Shown in pieces: positions 11,087 to 18,708 of a stretch of DNA of 36,494 bases. The notes under the pieces were generated by a model. It was not told the origin of the DNA. It saw only the letters and a program-made list of their open reading frames with translations, and searched no databases. The translations under genes were made by a program, and so were the position numbers. Within the stretch, counting starts at the first letter, position 1; each line of letters opens with the position of its first letter. The stretch comes from a virus. The stretch lies in IMG/VR virus record IMGVR_UViG_3300025093_000059, positions 1 through 36,494 of that record, one strand, 5' to 3'.

Positions 11087-12145
11087 TTATCCATTCACTG
11101 CTTGAATTAAAGTCATCTTAGTCGGCTGGACCAGCAAATCCAAGGCTGCCTTAATCGGCTCCAATGTGGTCCGTGAATAAGTATCCGAAGTAATATCTCC
11201 GAATGAATGACCCATAATTCTTTTCCTGATTTGTAACTCAACGCCAAGATGTTCCAGCCTGGTATTAGCCGTGTGTCTCATACAATGCGGAGTTACATTT
11301 TGCAACCCTGCACGTTTGACTGCACTGCGGAAACCTTCACGGCTGTACTTGGTCATAGGTTTGCCCTGGCAAGTAAATACATGGGTAGGGTGTTTACCAC
11401 GTTGACGATCTACAATTGATTGAGCCACCGAATTCAATACAACTGCCTTATGCTGACCGTTCTTATGTTCTGATCCTGGAATGATAAACACCCCACCCAA
11501 ATCAGGAAGTTGATGATACCAACTCCATTGCAGCTTACATACCTCACCCGGTCTTGTTACAGTATGCAATTGAAATGTAGCAGCATCTTTCAGGTATTGT
11601 GGCAATTCACGCATGACCCGCACTTCTTCCTCGTAAGACAAAACATGAGACACCTTCTCATCCCCCTTTTCCTCAAGGTTGATGATAGGTCTGCGGTTCA
11701 TCCACGGCTTGCCATCCTCTTCCAGCCTGTAGCAATGGTTAAGGATCGCCCTGGCAACTTCCAATGTCCTGTTGATGCCACCTGACTTCATACCTTTGCG
11801 GTGACAAACAGTACGGAACTTATTAAATGTTGAATCGTAAATACTATCTAGTGGTGTGTTGGACTTAATGTACTTGGAGATAATTTTCAGATGACGCAAA
11901 TCTGTAGTGATATCACGCTTCTGTTTGGCTTTGTTCAGGTAATGAACACATCCATCATCCCAAGTCTTTTTCAAAGGCCGTCTGATATTTAACACTACTT
12001 CATCAAATATCTGGCGACTCTTTGCTTCGAGTACAGCTTCCGCCAACTTTAAACTGGTTTGTTTTGTACTCTCTCTGGTATAGATGCCGTGAATCGACTT
12101 ATCTATATGCCAGTATTTTCCACGCTTCTTAAGTCCGTGTGGCAT
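11087..12145 (-). CDS. int: Tyrosine-family phage integrase
   Basis: 352 residues. The catalytic residues of tyrosine recombinases are visible: Arg198 (TRPGE), Lys228 in the beta-hairpin, His287-x-x-Arg290 (HCMRH), His313 (MGHS) and nucleophile Tyr323 (DTYSR). The N-terminal part has an arm-binding-like region and a core-binding helical domain (about 60-150). It should recombine phage attP with the host attB, probably a tRNA-Glu gene, to insert the prophage. The start overlaps the excisionase-like gene by 43 nt, and the attP candidate lies just past its stop. Last gene of the leftward operon controlled from 14674. Confidence 0.93.
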   Translation of the reverse strand: MPHGLKKRGKYWHIDKSIHGIYTRESTKQTSLKLAEAVLEAKSRQIFDEVVLNIRRPLKKTWDDGCVHYLNKAKQKRDITTDLRHLKIISKYIKSNTPLDSIYDSTFNKFRTVCHRKGMKSGGINRTLEVARAILNHCYRLEEDGKPWMNRRPIINLEEKGDEKVSHVLSYEEEVRVMRELPQYLKDAATFQLHTVTRPGEVCKLQWSWYHQLPDLGGVFIIPGSEHKNGQHKAVVLNSVAQSIVDRQRGKHPTHVFTCQGKPMTKYSREGFRSAVKRAGLQNVTPHCMRHTANTRLEHLGVELQIRKRIMGHSFGDITSDTYSRTTLEPIKAALDLLVQPTKMTLIQAVNG

Positions 12146-12318
12146 GATTCCCCCTTGAGCGTTGTAATTAGCTCATCGATTTCGTTTTTATCAAACAGGA
12201 TGGTCCTTTGAGTAACCTTGATCGGCTGTAAGGAGTTCCTGAACTTGGTGTTAAATAATTGTATATCAACCCCCATATATTTGGCAGCCTGATTTAATCG
12301 CAATAATCTTTGACTCAT
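12103..12318 (-). CDS. Excisionase-like helix-turn-helix protein
   Basis: 71 residues with a MerR/AlpA-type winged-helix start: RLLRLNQAAKYMGVDIQLFN (4-23), then a basic strand (KVTQRTILFDKNEIDELI). Small proteins of this type next to an integrase usually act as recombination directionality factors. It is coupled by ATGA to the zinc protein upstream and overlaps int. Its role as Xis follows from fold and position, not from sequence identity. Confidence 0.7.
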   Translation of the reverse strand: MSQRLLRLNQAAKYMGVDIQLFNTKFRNSLQPIKVTQRTILFDKNEIDELITTLKGESCHTDLRSVENTGI

Positions 12319-12743
12319 ATTTTACGCCTGTATAAACTTGCACGATTATTTTTTTTACATTCAGGTGAACAAAACTTTGTCCCTTTTGCCGTACCCGGAT
12401 ATGTTATACCACAGCAGTCGCACTTCCTGTCAATTATTTTTTTAGTATATTTGTCATGGTATAACTTTTTAGCTCCAATTTTTTTGCACGGATCTGAACA
12501 AAATTTGGGTCGGTAGACATAAATAGGAATAGTTTTAGTAGTGCCACAAACGACACACTTAAATGTTTTAGTATGTATTCGCTTGATAGCCTCATGCTTG
12601 TTGCCCTGGATGACGATTGTGCCGTCATCCAGTTCAACCTCTTCCCTGTCAACATTCTTCCAGTGAAGTTCCTTGACCGTATCCACTGAAACAACTTTCT
12701 TCAGCCTATTTTTTCCATCATAAACCTTGACTGGGAATAGCAT
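12315..12743 (-). CDS. Zinc-finger protein with two FCS-type motifs
   Basis: 142 residues. The N-terminal half is beta-like and charged (LFPVKVYDGKNRLKKVVSV). The second half has two similar Cys modules: KCVVCG with KFCSDPCKK, and KCDCCG with KFCSPECKK, each likely to hold one zinc ion. Coupled on both sides (TAATG with the SSB gene, ATGA with xis). The Cys modules resemble those of phage proteins annotated as HNH-like or zinc-finger, but no H-N-H catalytic residues are visible. Probably DNA-binding; role unknown. Confidence 0.65.
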   Translation of the reverse strand: MLFPVKVYDGKNRLKKVVSVDTVKELHWKNVDREEVELDDGTIVIQGNKHEAIKRIHTKTFKCVVCGTTKTIPIYVYRPKFCSDPCKKIGAKKLYHDKYTKKIIDRKCDCCGITYPGTAKGTKFCSPECKKNNRASLYRRKI

Positions 12744-13432
12744 TAGAATCCTACTCCTTCCTCTTCAAACATTTCTTCAGCATCCGCCACAACTTCCTGC
12801 GTATAGCCTTCACATACTTCAAAGTCTACTGAAGCGGAACCACCGTATGGAACAAGATCAACCACCTGGACCCCCTTGAGGATCAGCTTGATTCCTATAT
12901 TGGCGGATACATAAGGAAAGATTTCAAACGCCACCTTCACCTGACTGCCATTGCCAACCTCAACGGTCATTGGCTTGTTCTGTGCATCACGGACCGTAAT
13001 CTTATTCTCAATGGTCTGAAGAACCTGACCGCTGGCTTTGTCCTTCTTATAGTAGCAACCGTAATCCCGGAACTTGAATTCCCATTCCCCTGTCGGGTCA
13101 CCCATGTCATCTAACACCTGGTAAAAAGGCAGATCGTTCTGCTCAACAGGATGGGCATCCAGAAATTTGTCTAAGGTGTCAAACTTAGCTTTCTGCTTGG
13201 GATGCTTTTCCAAGTGCTTCTTCATTCTTTCCTGGCCGACTACACGATGATGTGCAAACATCTGGTCAGTAATCAATTTTCGCAGCCCTTCTGATTCGGC
13301 ATCGCCAAATCTCAATTGAATGGAATACTCTCCTTCAGGATGGTCTGCGTTGGGAAACTTGGCATTAGCTTGTGGAGCGTGTACCTTTGCCCAATAAGCC
13401 GTGCCTGTCTCTGTGATGTGTCTTTCTCTCAT
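12743..13432 (-). CDS. Single-stranded DNA-binding protein (T7 gp2.5-like)
   Basis: 229 residues with an OB-fold-like beta-rich core (for example VKVAFEIFPYVSANIGIKLI) and a very acidic C-terminal tail ending in Phe (DAEEMFEEEGVGF). That tail is the hallmark by which SSBs such as T7 gp2.5 contact polymerase, helicase and nucleases. It starts by ATGA overlap with the exonuclease gene, so exonuclease and SSB are made together, as in recombination modules. It likely coats the ssDNA produced by the exonuclease and at the fork. Confidence 0.8.
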   Translation of the reverse strand: MRERHITETGTAYWAKVHAPQANAKFPNADHPEGEYSIQLRFGDAESEGLRKLITDQMFAHHRVVGQERMKKHLEKHPKQKAKFDTLDKFLDAHPVEQNDLPFYQVLDDMGDPTGEWEFKFRDYGCYYKKDKASGQVLQTIENKITVRDAQNKPMTVEVGNGSQVKVAFEIFPYVSANIGIKLILKGVQVVDLVPYGGSASVDFEVCEGYTQEVVADAEEMFEEEGVGF

Positions 13433-14277
13433 GCTACATTCTCCAGTTTAAAGTTGAATCGCCTTGATCCTGTTTTTGTTTCCTTGTAGGTCAACAAAGT
13501 TTCCCCTGAAGGCGATACCAGGGTTTCTGCGTCTTTAATTCGTTGGCGTATTTTGTTATCACATAACTCAAGTTGAGCTTTATATACATCCAACATTTCT
13601 TTATTCCTGGCACGGTCCTTGACATAGCCGTGCAGGGTGTCATCCGCCACTTGTACCTTTTCTGGCACAGATGACGGCCAAAGATGCTTTAATGTTGAGG
13701 TGGACAAATGGGACACATCAGGTTCGATGTCATCCTGGACTAATTGCCAAAAAGCTATTTCTCTCTGGAGCAAGTCAAATAGCTGGTCCTTGGTGAATTC
13801 CACTTCAAATATTTCATGGCGACCATGAGCCATGAAAAGAACGGAATAGTCCCATTTCATCCTGCCCGTAACCAAGGCATAATGCATGGTCTGCGGAAGA
13901 TAATAGTCCGGGACTCCGTTATCCCAGTCCTTCTCACTCCGCATGAATACGCATTTGCATTCCACACCACGATTGTAATCTCCAGCTACAATCCGGTCAG
14001 GATGTCCACCTATGAAGGAATATTGCTTCATATATATAGTACGATTTACCTTCCTACATTTACGGCCAGTTTCCTTCTCATACTTCTCCACGGCCAACGG
14101 TTCCCCGGCATGACCTAATTCCATCATCGTGTTGGGTTCAACCGTGTCAGGCTTGCGTCCTGTCTTTACCGCCCAGATGTCATACATATCAGCATATCTG
14201 TGTGTGCCAAGGATAGCTGCTGCATCTGACCCGGTAATACATTTTGTTCTGGCCGCTATTTGTTTTTCAGTTAACAT
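13429..14277 (-). CDS. YqaJ / lambda-type recombination exonuclease
   Basis: 282 residues of the YqaJ viral recombinase family. Motifs: ITGSDAAAILG (14-24), MMELGHAGEP with Glu53, GHPDRIVAG (catalytic Asp94), VECKC (E-x-K, Glu106 and Lys108) and a following YYLPQ segment. By family it degrades one strand of duplex DNA from ends, feeding recombination or single-strand annealing. No separate annealing protein is obvious; the gp2.5-like SSB next door may do the annealing. Starts 6 nt after the small membrane peptide gene. Confidence 0.88.
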   Translation of the reverse strand: MLTEKQIAARTKCITGSDAAAILGTHRYADMYDIWAVKTGRKPDTVEPNTMMELGHAGEPLAVEKYEKETGRKCRKVNRTIYMKQYSFIGGHPDRIVAGDYNRGVECKCVFMRSEKDWDNGVPDYYLPQTMHYALVTGRMKWDYSVLFMAHGRHEIFEVEFTKDQLFDLLQREIAFWQLVQDDIEPDVSHLSTSTLKHLWPSSVPEKVQVADDTLHGYVKDRARNKEMLDVYKAQLELCDNKIRQRIKDAETLVSPSGETLLTYKETKTGSRRFNFKLENVA

Positions 14278-14283
14278 ATTTGC

Positions 14284-14373
14284 CTACTCAAAAAAATCGT
14301 CTAGTAATATAAGGATCGTGGCGGTTACACCTGATCCAAGCACAATAAAAACAAAGGCTTCAAAGAGTGTCAT
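14284..14373 (-). CDS. 29-residue membrane peptide
   Basis: ATG 14371-14373 overlaps the stop of the preceding gene as ATGA, and its own stop lies 6 nt before the exonuclease ATG, so it fits exactly into the coupled operon. The peptide (MTLFEAFVFIVLGSGVTATI and nine more) is one hydrophobic helix with an acidic C-terminus (DDFFE). It could be a small membrane regulator or a coupling cistron. Confidence 0.5.
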   Translation of the reverse strand: MTLFEAFVFIVLGSGVTATILILLDDFFE

Positions 14374-14609
14374 AGCTTAGAACGGTAACGGATATCCTCA
14401 CGCTTTAGTTGGGCAACGAGGTGATTCAATATTCCAATCTGAATCTCGTGAGGATACCCGCATATCTCTTGTTCGATATTTTGGATTATGTTAGAATCCC
14501 CACCTGACTTTCCCGCACCAAGGGGAATGGGGGAAAAATCAGGCTGCGATGAAGGAGGTAAGACACCGCTGGGGAAATAACTAATTGGGTGCAATAATTT
14601 TGTTGACAT
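14370..14609 (-). CDS. First gene of the leftward early operon, 79 aa
   Basis: Starts at ATG 14607-14609, about 58 nt from the predicted start of the leftward promoter. The N-terminal half is rich in Pro, Ser and Gly (SYFPSGVLPPSSQPDF, probably flexible). The C-terminal half looks helical (NIEQEICGYPHEIQIGILNHLVAQLKREDI). No Cro-like helix-turn-helix is seen, so it is not an obvious antirepressor. No family recognised. Its stop couples to the 29-residue membrane peptide. Confidence 0.6.
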   Translation of the reverse strand: MSTKLLHPISYFPSGVLPPSSQPDFSPIPLGAGKSGGDSNIIQNIEQEICGYPHEIQIGILNHLVAQLKREDIRYRSKL

Positions 14610-14630
14610 TTCTGTTATAAGATTTATCCT
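14603..14630 (+). promoter_or_regulatory. Possible promoter for the repressor gene
   Basis: -35 TTGACA (14603-14608), 16-nt spacer, -10 TATCCT (14625-14630). It would transcribe rightward into the repressor gene and overlaps the start of the divergent gene at 14609. The -10 match is moderate. Confidence 0.45.
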
Positions 14631-14673
14631 ACATACATATTAGTTAATATTAAGCAACATTAACTTAGGGAGG

Positions 14674-14702
14674 AATATACACTGCAACGTGTATATTGTC
14701 AA
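14674..14702 (-). promoter_or_regulatory. Leftward early promoter with palindromic operator
   Basis: On the minus strand, -35 TTGACA (14697-14702), 17-nt spacer, -10 TATATT (14674-14679). Perfect 9-bp inverted arms AATATACAC (14674-14682) and GTGTATATT (14689-14697) fill the spacer and both edges. A dimeric repressor bound here would block the promoter of the 14609-11087 operon. The divergent repressor gene begins inside or just past this site. Confidence 0.8.
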
Positions 14703-15090
14703 CAATAAAATGAATCAAAAAATACAGGAAGATTACTTAAGGGGAAACCTGAACAAAATATTACGCCAAAAGAATATTGTGCAGAGGAAGTTTGCAGAGA
14801 AGATTGGCATTTCGCCAGGTAATCTCAACAGCCGTTTAGCCAGGGGGGATAATGTTCAGCTTGAACTGATCAAGCGTATCAGCAGGGGTTTACAAATCAG
14901 CCTGGATGAATTAGTATTTGGCACTACTATTGAACCTGTTGATAAGGAGATATGCATGATTCATGAGATGTTAGCGTTAATACTGAAGGAAGGAGATAAA
15001 GAAAGCGTAGAAAATATTGTTGGAAAAATTACACTTGAAGCTGAACGTATTAAACGCCTGGGAAAGCACGAAGCAATAAACGGTCCGTAA
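14689..15090 (+). CDS. Cro/CI-type repressor, helix-turn-helix
   Basis: 133 residues from GTG 14689, or 126 from ATG 14710. AGGGAGGA (14667-14674) lies 14 nt before the GTG, long but nearer than to the ATG. The HTH_3 domain spans about 20-75: LRGNLNKILRQKNIVQRKFA, GISPGNLNSRLARG, then ISRGLQISLDEL. A short C-terminal helical region follows (EMLALILKEGDKESVENIVG) with no LexA/CI-like peptidase, so induction must work by another route. It probably binds the palindrome at 14674-14697 to keep lysogeny and, if the GTG is used, its own translation start lies in that palindrome. Confidence 0.85.
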   Translation: MYIVNNKMNQKIQEDYLRGNLNKILRQKNIVQRKFAEKIGISPGNLNSRLARGDNVQLELIKRISRGLQISLDELVFGTTIEPVDKEICMIHEMLALILKEGDKESVENIVGKITLEAERIKRLGKHEAINGP

Positions 15091-15096
15091 ATAAAA

Positions 15097-15324
15097 TTAT
15101 CCAGGCTTTTGGCACTGCTCATCAATTCGGTGATCCAAACGCTTGAGCCAGTCTTCCTGCTTAATATTCCAATCTCTAAACTTGCGTAAACTTTCACGGG
15201 TATCTTGCATCTCATCAATCTCTTTGGATAAATCCATAACGGTGGTTGTGAGATACCCGCCCCACGCTGAACAGATAGCAAATAAAATCACACCAAAAGC
15301 TTTAGCAACTATTTCGTAGTTCAT
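15097..15324 (-). CDS. Small membrane-anchored coiled-coil protein, 75 aa
   Basis: One N-terminal transmembrane helix (about 7-28, KAFGVILFAICSAWGGYLTTTV) rather than a cleavable signal, then a charged helix likely to form a coiled coil (DLSKEIDEMQDTRESLRKF and onward). The start overlaps the previous stop by ATGA. The layout fits an inner-membrane spanin subunit or a holin-associated protein. It is the last gene of the structural block and ends 6 nt from the convergent repressor gene. Confidence 0.65.
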   Translation of the reverse strand: MNYEIVAKAFGVILFAICSAWGGYLTTTVMDLSKEIDEMQDTRESLRKFRDWNIKQEDWLKRLDHRIDEQCQKPG

Positions 15325-15689
15325 TTGCCACCTTCAATCCTGGCAATCTGTGTACGCAAGTCACCAACCTGTGAGTAGAGGCTGCCTATATCTTTCTTAT
15401 ATTCATCACGCTTAATCACATCAGCAGTTTGGATAACCAGCTTGTCCATTTTTTTGTCAATGGCATTGAGCCAGGGTTTGATGTCATCCTTGACATAATC
15501 ATGGCTGACAAATTCATCCTTCATCTGGTCGTGAGCCTTTAAGTCATCCAGAATATGATCTGAAAGATCGGCCTTAACCTGGTCGATATTACCAACCATT
15601 CTGTTCCACATCCAGCCAATTGCTCCAATCAATAATACCCAACCATATTTGAGAAGTTCCATTAAATTTCCAGCATTATTCTCAGGCAT
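15321..15689 (-). CDS. Membrane-anchored coiled-coil protein, 122 aa
   Basis: A transmembrane helix at about 11-28 (ELLKYGWVLLIGAIGWMW) is followed by roughly 90 charged residues of helix (KADLSDHILDDLKAHDQMK and onward, with heptad-like Leu/Ile spacing). Coupled by ATGA to the similar but shorter protein downstream, so the two may work as a pair, for example in lysis. It directly follows the 533-residue structural gene (1-nt gap). No family recognised with confidence. Confidence 0.65.
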   Translation of the reverse strand: MPENNAGNLMELLKYGWVLLIGAIGWMWNRMVGNIDQVKADLSDHILDDLKAHDQMKDEFVSHDYVKDDIKPWLNAIDKKMDKLVIQTADVIKRDEYKKDIGSLYSQVGDLRTQIARIEGGK

Positions 15690-17291
15690 CTATATCCTTT
15701 CAAGCCAAGAGGCTCCAACAGTTACATCACCGCCAGAACCAGAAACGTGTTCAGCGGTGATGACTAAACGATCTTCAGGTCGTAATGTTAGCTCCTCATT
15801 ACTTAGCTGAAGGTCTTTACCTTCTCCAGCACCAATAACAAATGCAAATTCCAGTGTACCACCAACTATACCTGTGCCAGTCCCGCTATGCTCCATCACA
15901 GAGTTGCTGTCAATGGCTGTCATAGCTACGCCACCAGTTATTTCAGTTGGGTTTAAATACACTCTGATAATAGCCGACTTGGTTGCGTCAGTAGAAAAGT
16001 TGATGTAGTCAGGGTAAACGCTGACCTTGTTGATGGCAGAGTTGTAGACCAGTTTGTTATGCAGGATCATTACAGGCAGTTCAGTAGTGGCAACAGTCTT
16101 CGTATCTGTTACGCCTCGCCTGATGCCCTTAATGCTTTCTTTACCTTCAATAAACCCTGCCATAGAAGCAGTCTTCATTGTTAAAGCACCGCCTGAATAA
16201 CCTGATTCAGTCTTGGCAATCAAGTTTAAATGGAAGGTAGGATTGACTACAGTGGGCGTAGTGTTCTGGTTGGTATAGTCAATGCGATGAACTGGCTGGA
16301 ACATACCCGTATTGTCATCTTCAATGGCAAATGTAATTGCACCATAACCAAGGTACTGCCACTCAATGCCATAGACATTACCCTTGGTAGGATCAAGCGT
16401 CATACCACTTGGGCCAGTGCCATCCATTTTATCTATGTTCCATGAAGATTGGGCAACCCATGTTTCAGTAGGAGCAACGCCAGTTACATCTGTAGAAAAA
16501 GCATTAGCTGTTACGCCAGTCGTATCTGTATCAGCAAAGCTGAATGTGCCAGTAGCATTTTCAGCTACCAGGGAGATAAATTCAACGGTAACACTGTCAG
16601 GCGTTCTTACTTCCCAGCCTCTGCCAGCGTTAAATATATCAGCAGATGCTGCGACTATTTTGGCGACCACTTCAGCAACAGTGTCATTTAATGCCACAGC
16701 CACAGTCACAGCAGTATCATCAAGAGTGATGGTGATATTGCCAGCAGATGTGCCAGCCCCTGCTGTAATTTCTAATGAACGTACTTCAAGTGTGCCACCT
16801 GATCTACGCATCACACCAAAGCTAGTGCCGTTGTAGCCAAAGTAATAGCCTTCGTCATCATCACCTGGGCCAAACACTTGCGAAGAGTTGGCAACGCCTG
16901 TAGTGAATGCACACGTCCCCATAAACTTACAGCCCTGACCTGGGCCATACCTTACAGTATCAATAGTCCTGATCTGGCTGAATGATTCGGCAGTAGATGA
17001 GCAAGTAACAATAGCGTTGCCATCTGATGAGGTAACAGAACTGCCAGCTTTGTTAGTCAGCGTCTGGCCTATGTCAGAGTTAACTCCATAGGGAAACTTC
17101 ATCTGAACTTGCGGAGTACGCTCTGCTACCAGTATGTCGCCAAATGCTGACATAGGGCCAGCTAATCTGACTTTCGGAGTATAGGTAGTGCCGTCATACG
17201 CAGCAGCAATTGGCACAGTGTTATGGCCTTGCTTATTAGCCTGGCTGCCAGCGATAATATCGCCATGTCTTAGTGTAATATCTTCGCTCAT
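15690..17291 (-). CDS. Large beta-rich virion protein, probable tail or fibre component
   Basis: 533 residues, very rich in Thr, Ser, Gly and Val, with few Lys and little helix apart from one segment near 195-235 (VALNDTVAEVVAKIVAASAD). The N-terminus (LRHGDIIAGSQANKQGHNT) resembles attachment regions of phage structural proteins. The centre has a repeated strand-turn pattern like receptor-binding or decoration proteins. It has its own promoter-like repeat at 17323-17351 and stands next to the three fibre cassettes. A fibre or tail appendage is the best inference; no enzymatic motif is seen. Confidence 0.65.
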   Translation of the reverse strand: MSEDITLRHGDIIAGSQANKQGHNTVPIAAAYDGTTYTPKVRLAGPMSAFGDILVAERTPQVQMKFPYGVNSDIGQTLTNKAGSSVTSSDGNAIVTCSSTAESFSQIRTIDTVRYGPGQGCKFMGTCAFTTGVANSSQVFGPGDDDEGYYFGYNGTSFGVMRRSGGTLEVRSLEITAGAGTSAGNITITLDDTAVTVAVALNDTVAEVVAKIVAASADIFNAGRGWEVRTPDSVTVEFISLVAENATGTFSFADTDTTGVTANAFSTDVTGVAPTETWVAQSSWNIDKMDGTGPSGMTLDPTKGNVYGIEWQYLGYGAITFAIEDDNTGMFQPVHRIDYTNQNTTPTVVNPTFHLNLIAKTESGYSGGALTMKTASMAGFIEGKESIKGIRRGVTDTKTVATTELPVMILHNKLVYNSAINKVSVYPDYINFSTDATKSAIIRVYLNPTEITGGVAMTAIDSNSVMEHSGTGTGIVGGTLEFAFVIGAGEGKDLQLSNEELTLRPEDRLVITAEHVSGSGGDVTVGASWLERI

Positions 17292-17322
17292 TAAGGTTTC
17301 TGCCCTCGCAAAGTCTGTTTAT

Positions 17323-17351
17323 CGTTATATAGTTAAAAGTTTGATGTATCA
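17323..17351 (-). promoter_or_regulatory. Promoter-like repeat, copy 1
   Basis: On the minus strand this contains TTGTGA (starting just upstream), a 17-nt spacer and TATATA, ending about 30 nt before the gene at 17291. The 29-nt block is 28/29 identical to 18343-18371. Similarity continues outward (TATTCTG in both). Confidence 0.6.
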
Positions 17352-17371
17352 CAATCTCGCTATTCTGTTAT

Positions 17372-17410
17372 ATTAACCAAGGCGGTTAATAAGATCAGCG
17401 TGTTGATCTT
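17372..17410 (-). terminator. Two adjacent hairpins after the third fibre cassette
   Basis: ATTAACC/GGTTAAT (17372-17378 with 17384-17390) and, directly next to it, AAGATCA/TGATCTT (17391-17397 with 17404-17410); both stems are perfect 7-bp. They lie between the end of the gene at 17470 and the promoter-like repeat at 17323. There is no clean T-run, so termination is probable from position rather than proven. Confidence 0.45.
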
Positions 17411-17469
17411 GTGTTTACCGAAATGTTCATACTAGCTTCATACTAGTATTTGAAAAACTAGTTTGGCTC

Positions 17470-17727
17470 TCATTGTGGTTTCGTAGCCCTCAGTGCCTTC
17501 TTAGCCGTTAGTTTATCAATCGTCTGTTGTGGAACATTGGTCAAATCCATGTTGTCCATCAAATCCTCTCCCCATCTCGGAAGGATTGCGTCACTGGCAA
17601 GCATAGCTCCCAACCAATCTTTCATAGGTTGTTCAGCGATAAACTGAGCCTCTTGTGCATCCCTAGCATCCTCTTCAGCTTGCGTGAAGGGTATATTGCC
17701 ATCTTGTGTTGCATGAAAACGTGCCAT
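17470..17727 (-). CDS. Small fibre-partner protein, paralogue C
   Basis: 85 residues, coupled to the fibre-like gene upstream by TAATG. The C-terminal half carries the motif shared by three small proteins here: W-x-x-x-M near MKDWLGAML, then SDAILPRWGED (around 44-54) and the end KALRATKP. The N-terminal half is acidic and Ala/Gln-rich. Each of the three small genes follows a fibre-like gene, as tail-fibre assembly chaperones do. Chaperone function is an inference. Confidence 0.7.
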   Translation of the reverse strand: MARFHATQDGNIPFTQAEEDARDAQEAQFIAEQPMKDWLGAMLASDAILPRWGEDLMDNMDLTNVPQQTIDKLTAKKALRATKPQ

Positions 17728-18281
17728 TATGAACCTCTTAATCTGCGATATTGATAAACATCACCTGTCAAATTTCCTGTCTGGGCATACCATTTAATAG
17801 CTACATGAGCTTCGGCCGCTCCTGTATAAACACCACGCCAAGTCATTGGAACCATCTCAGCGTTATGTCCAAATAATGCGGCGTGTCCTATCCAGCTAGT
17901 AAACTCAGAAGTTCCAGCAGGGTTAGTTAAAGTCAGTTCCGCACGATATAGCTTCTCATTAGTACCAGTACCTAATCCTTCTGTAACAGCAGGGTCGGCA
18001 AATAACATATTAGTAGTTGCTTCTGCCGACTGAGAAGTTCCAGAAACATTAGTAGAAAATGCTGTTGCCTTATAATTAGCTGTTCTATATGTAGGGCCAG
18101 ATATTCCTAGCTCTCCGTGAAATGACCGTGAATCAACTGACGGCACAATGTTTTCTAAAACATAATGGTAGTCATACCCAGATACCATATTTGTAAAGGC
18201 AATTGTGGAAGCTCCTGAAGCATTAACTACGCTTATATACTCCCACCCTCCACCCATTGCAGGGCTAACTTTAGTTGTCAT
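17727..18281 (-). CDS. Fibre-like / tip protein of cassette 3
   Basis: 184 residues, beta-rich with frequent Gly, Ser, Thr and Asn (YISVVNASGASTIAFTNMV). The C-terminal part (WRGVYTGAAEAHVAIKWYA and onward) is aromatic, like receptor-binding tips. It has no T7-type N-terminal attachment domain, so it may attach to another fibre or be a short tip. It has its own promoter-like repeat at 18343-18371 and is coupled to paralogue C. Confidence 0.65.
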   Translation of the reverse strand: MTTKVSPAMGGGWEYISVVNASGASTIAFTNMVSGYDYHYVLENIVPSVDSRSFHGELGISGPTYRTANYKATAFSTNVSGTSQSAEATTNMLFADPAVTEGLGTGTNEKLYRAELTLTNPAGTSEFTSWIGHAALFGHNAEMVPMTWRGVYTGAAEAHVAIKWYAQTGNLTGDVYQYRRLRGS

Positions 18282-18342
18282 ATCGAATAATCCTTAATGT
18301 TTCGATGTATCTCAATCATGTGTCGAAATTCTCCTGTATAAC

Positions 18343-18371
18343 CGTTATATAGTTAAAAGTTTTATGTATCA
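18343..18371 (-). promoter_or_regulatory. Promoter-like repeat, copy 2
   Basis: Nearly identical to 17323-17351 and likewise placed upstream of a fibre-region gene (start 18281). Reading leftward: TGATACAT, then AAACTTTTAAC, then TATATAACG. A GGAG follows in the leader. Probably a middle/late promoter or a recent duplication of one. Confidence 0.6.
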
Positions 18372-18388
18372 TAAAAGCGTTATTCTGA

Positions 18389-18700
18389 TTAAGCTGGTTT
18401 ACTATTTCGCAAAGCCACCTTAGCGTCATACTTCGCCTGTAAACTAGCGTTGCCAGCTACTCCACCGTGGTCTGATGTTATGTGGTCTTCAAGATAGCGA
18501 GGAATCATAGTTCTGTCACTTTCAGCCATCTGATCTTCCCAGCTAGGCACTGGAGCAACGTAAGGTGTTGGCGTATTGCCAGCGTCTAGCCATACCTGAA
18601 GTTTACGCCTATGGCGGTTTGCCATATCGTCAGGGACAGATATAGTGTCATTTATTTTATAGCTCCCATCCTCCTGTACTTCTACCGTATTGATTTCCAT
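18389..18700 (-). CDS. Small fibre-partner protein, paralogue B
   Basis: 103 residues. The N-terminal part (residues 1-50) is unrelated to its paralogues and looks like a small binding module (VQEDGSYKINDTISVPDDM). The C-terminal part shares the family motif: SWEDQMAESDRTMIPRYLED (53-72), AKYDAKVALR and a K-P end. It starts 8 nt after the stop of the 432-residue fibre. Probably an assembly chaperone or co-factor for that fibre. Confidence 0.7.
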   Translation of the reverse strand: MEINTVEVQEDGSYKINDTISVPDDMANRHRRKLQVWLDAGNTPTPYVAPVPSWEDQMAESDRTMIPRYLEDHITSDHGGVAGNASLQAKYDAKVALRNSKPA

Positions 18701-18708
18701 TTAGCCTC

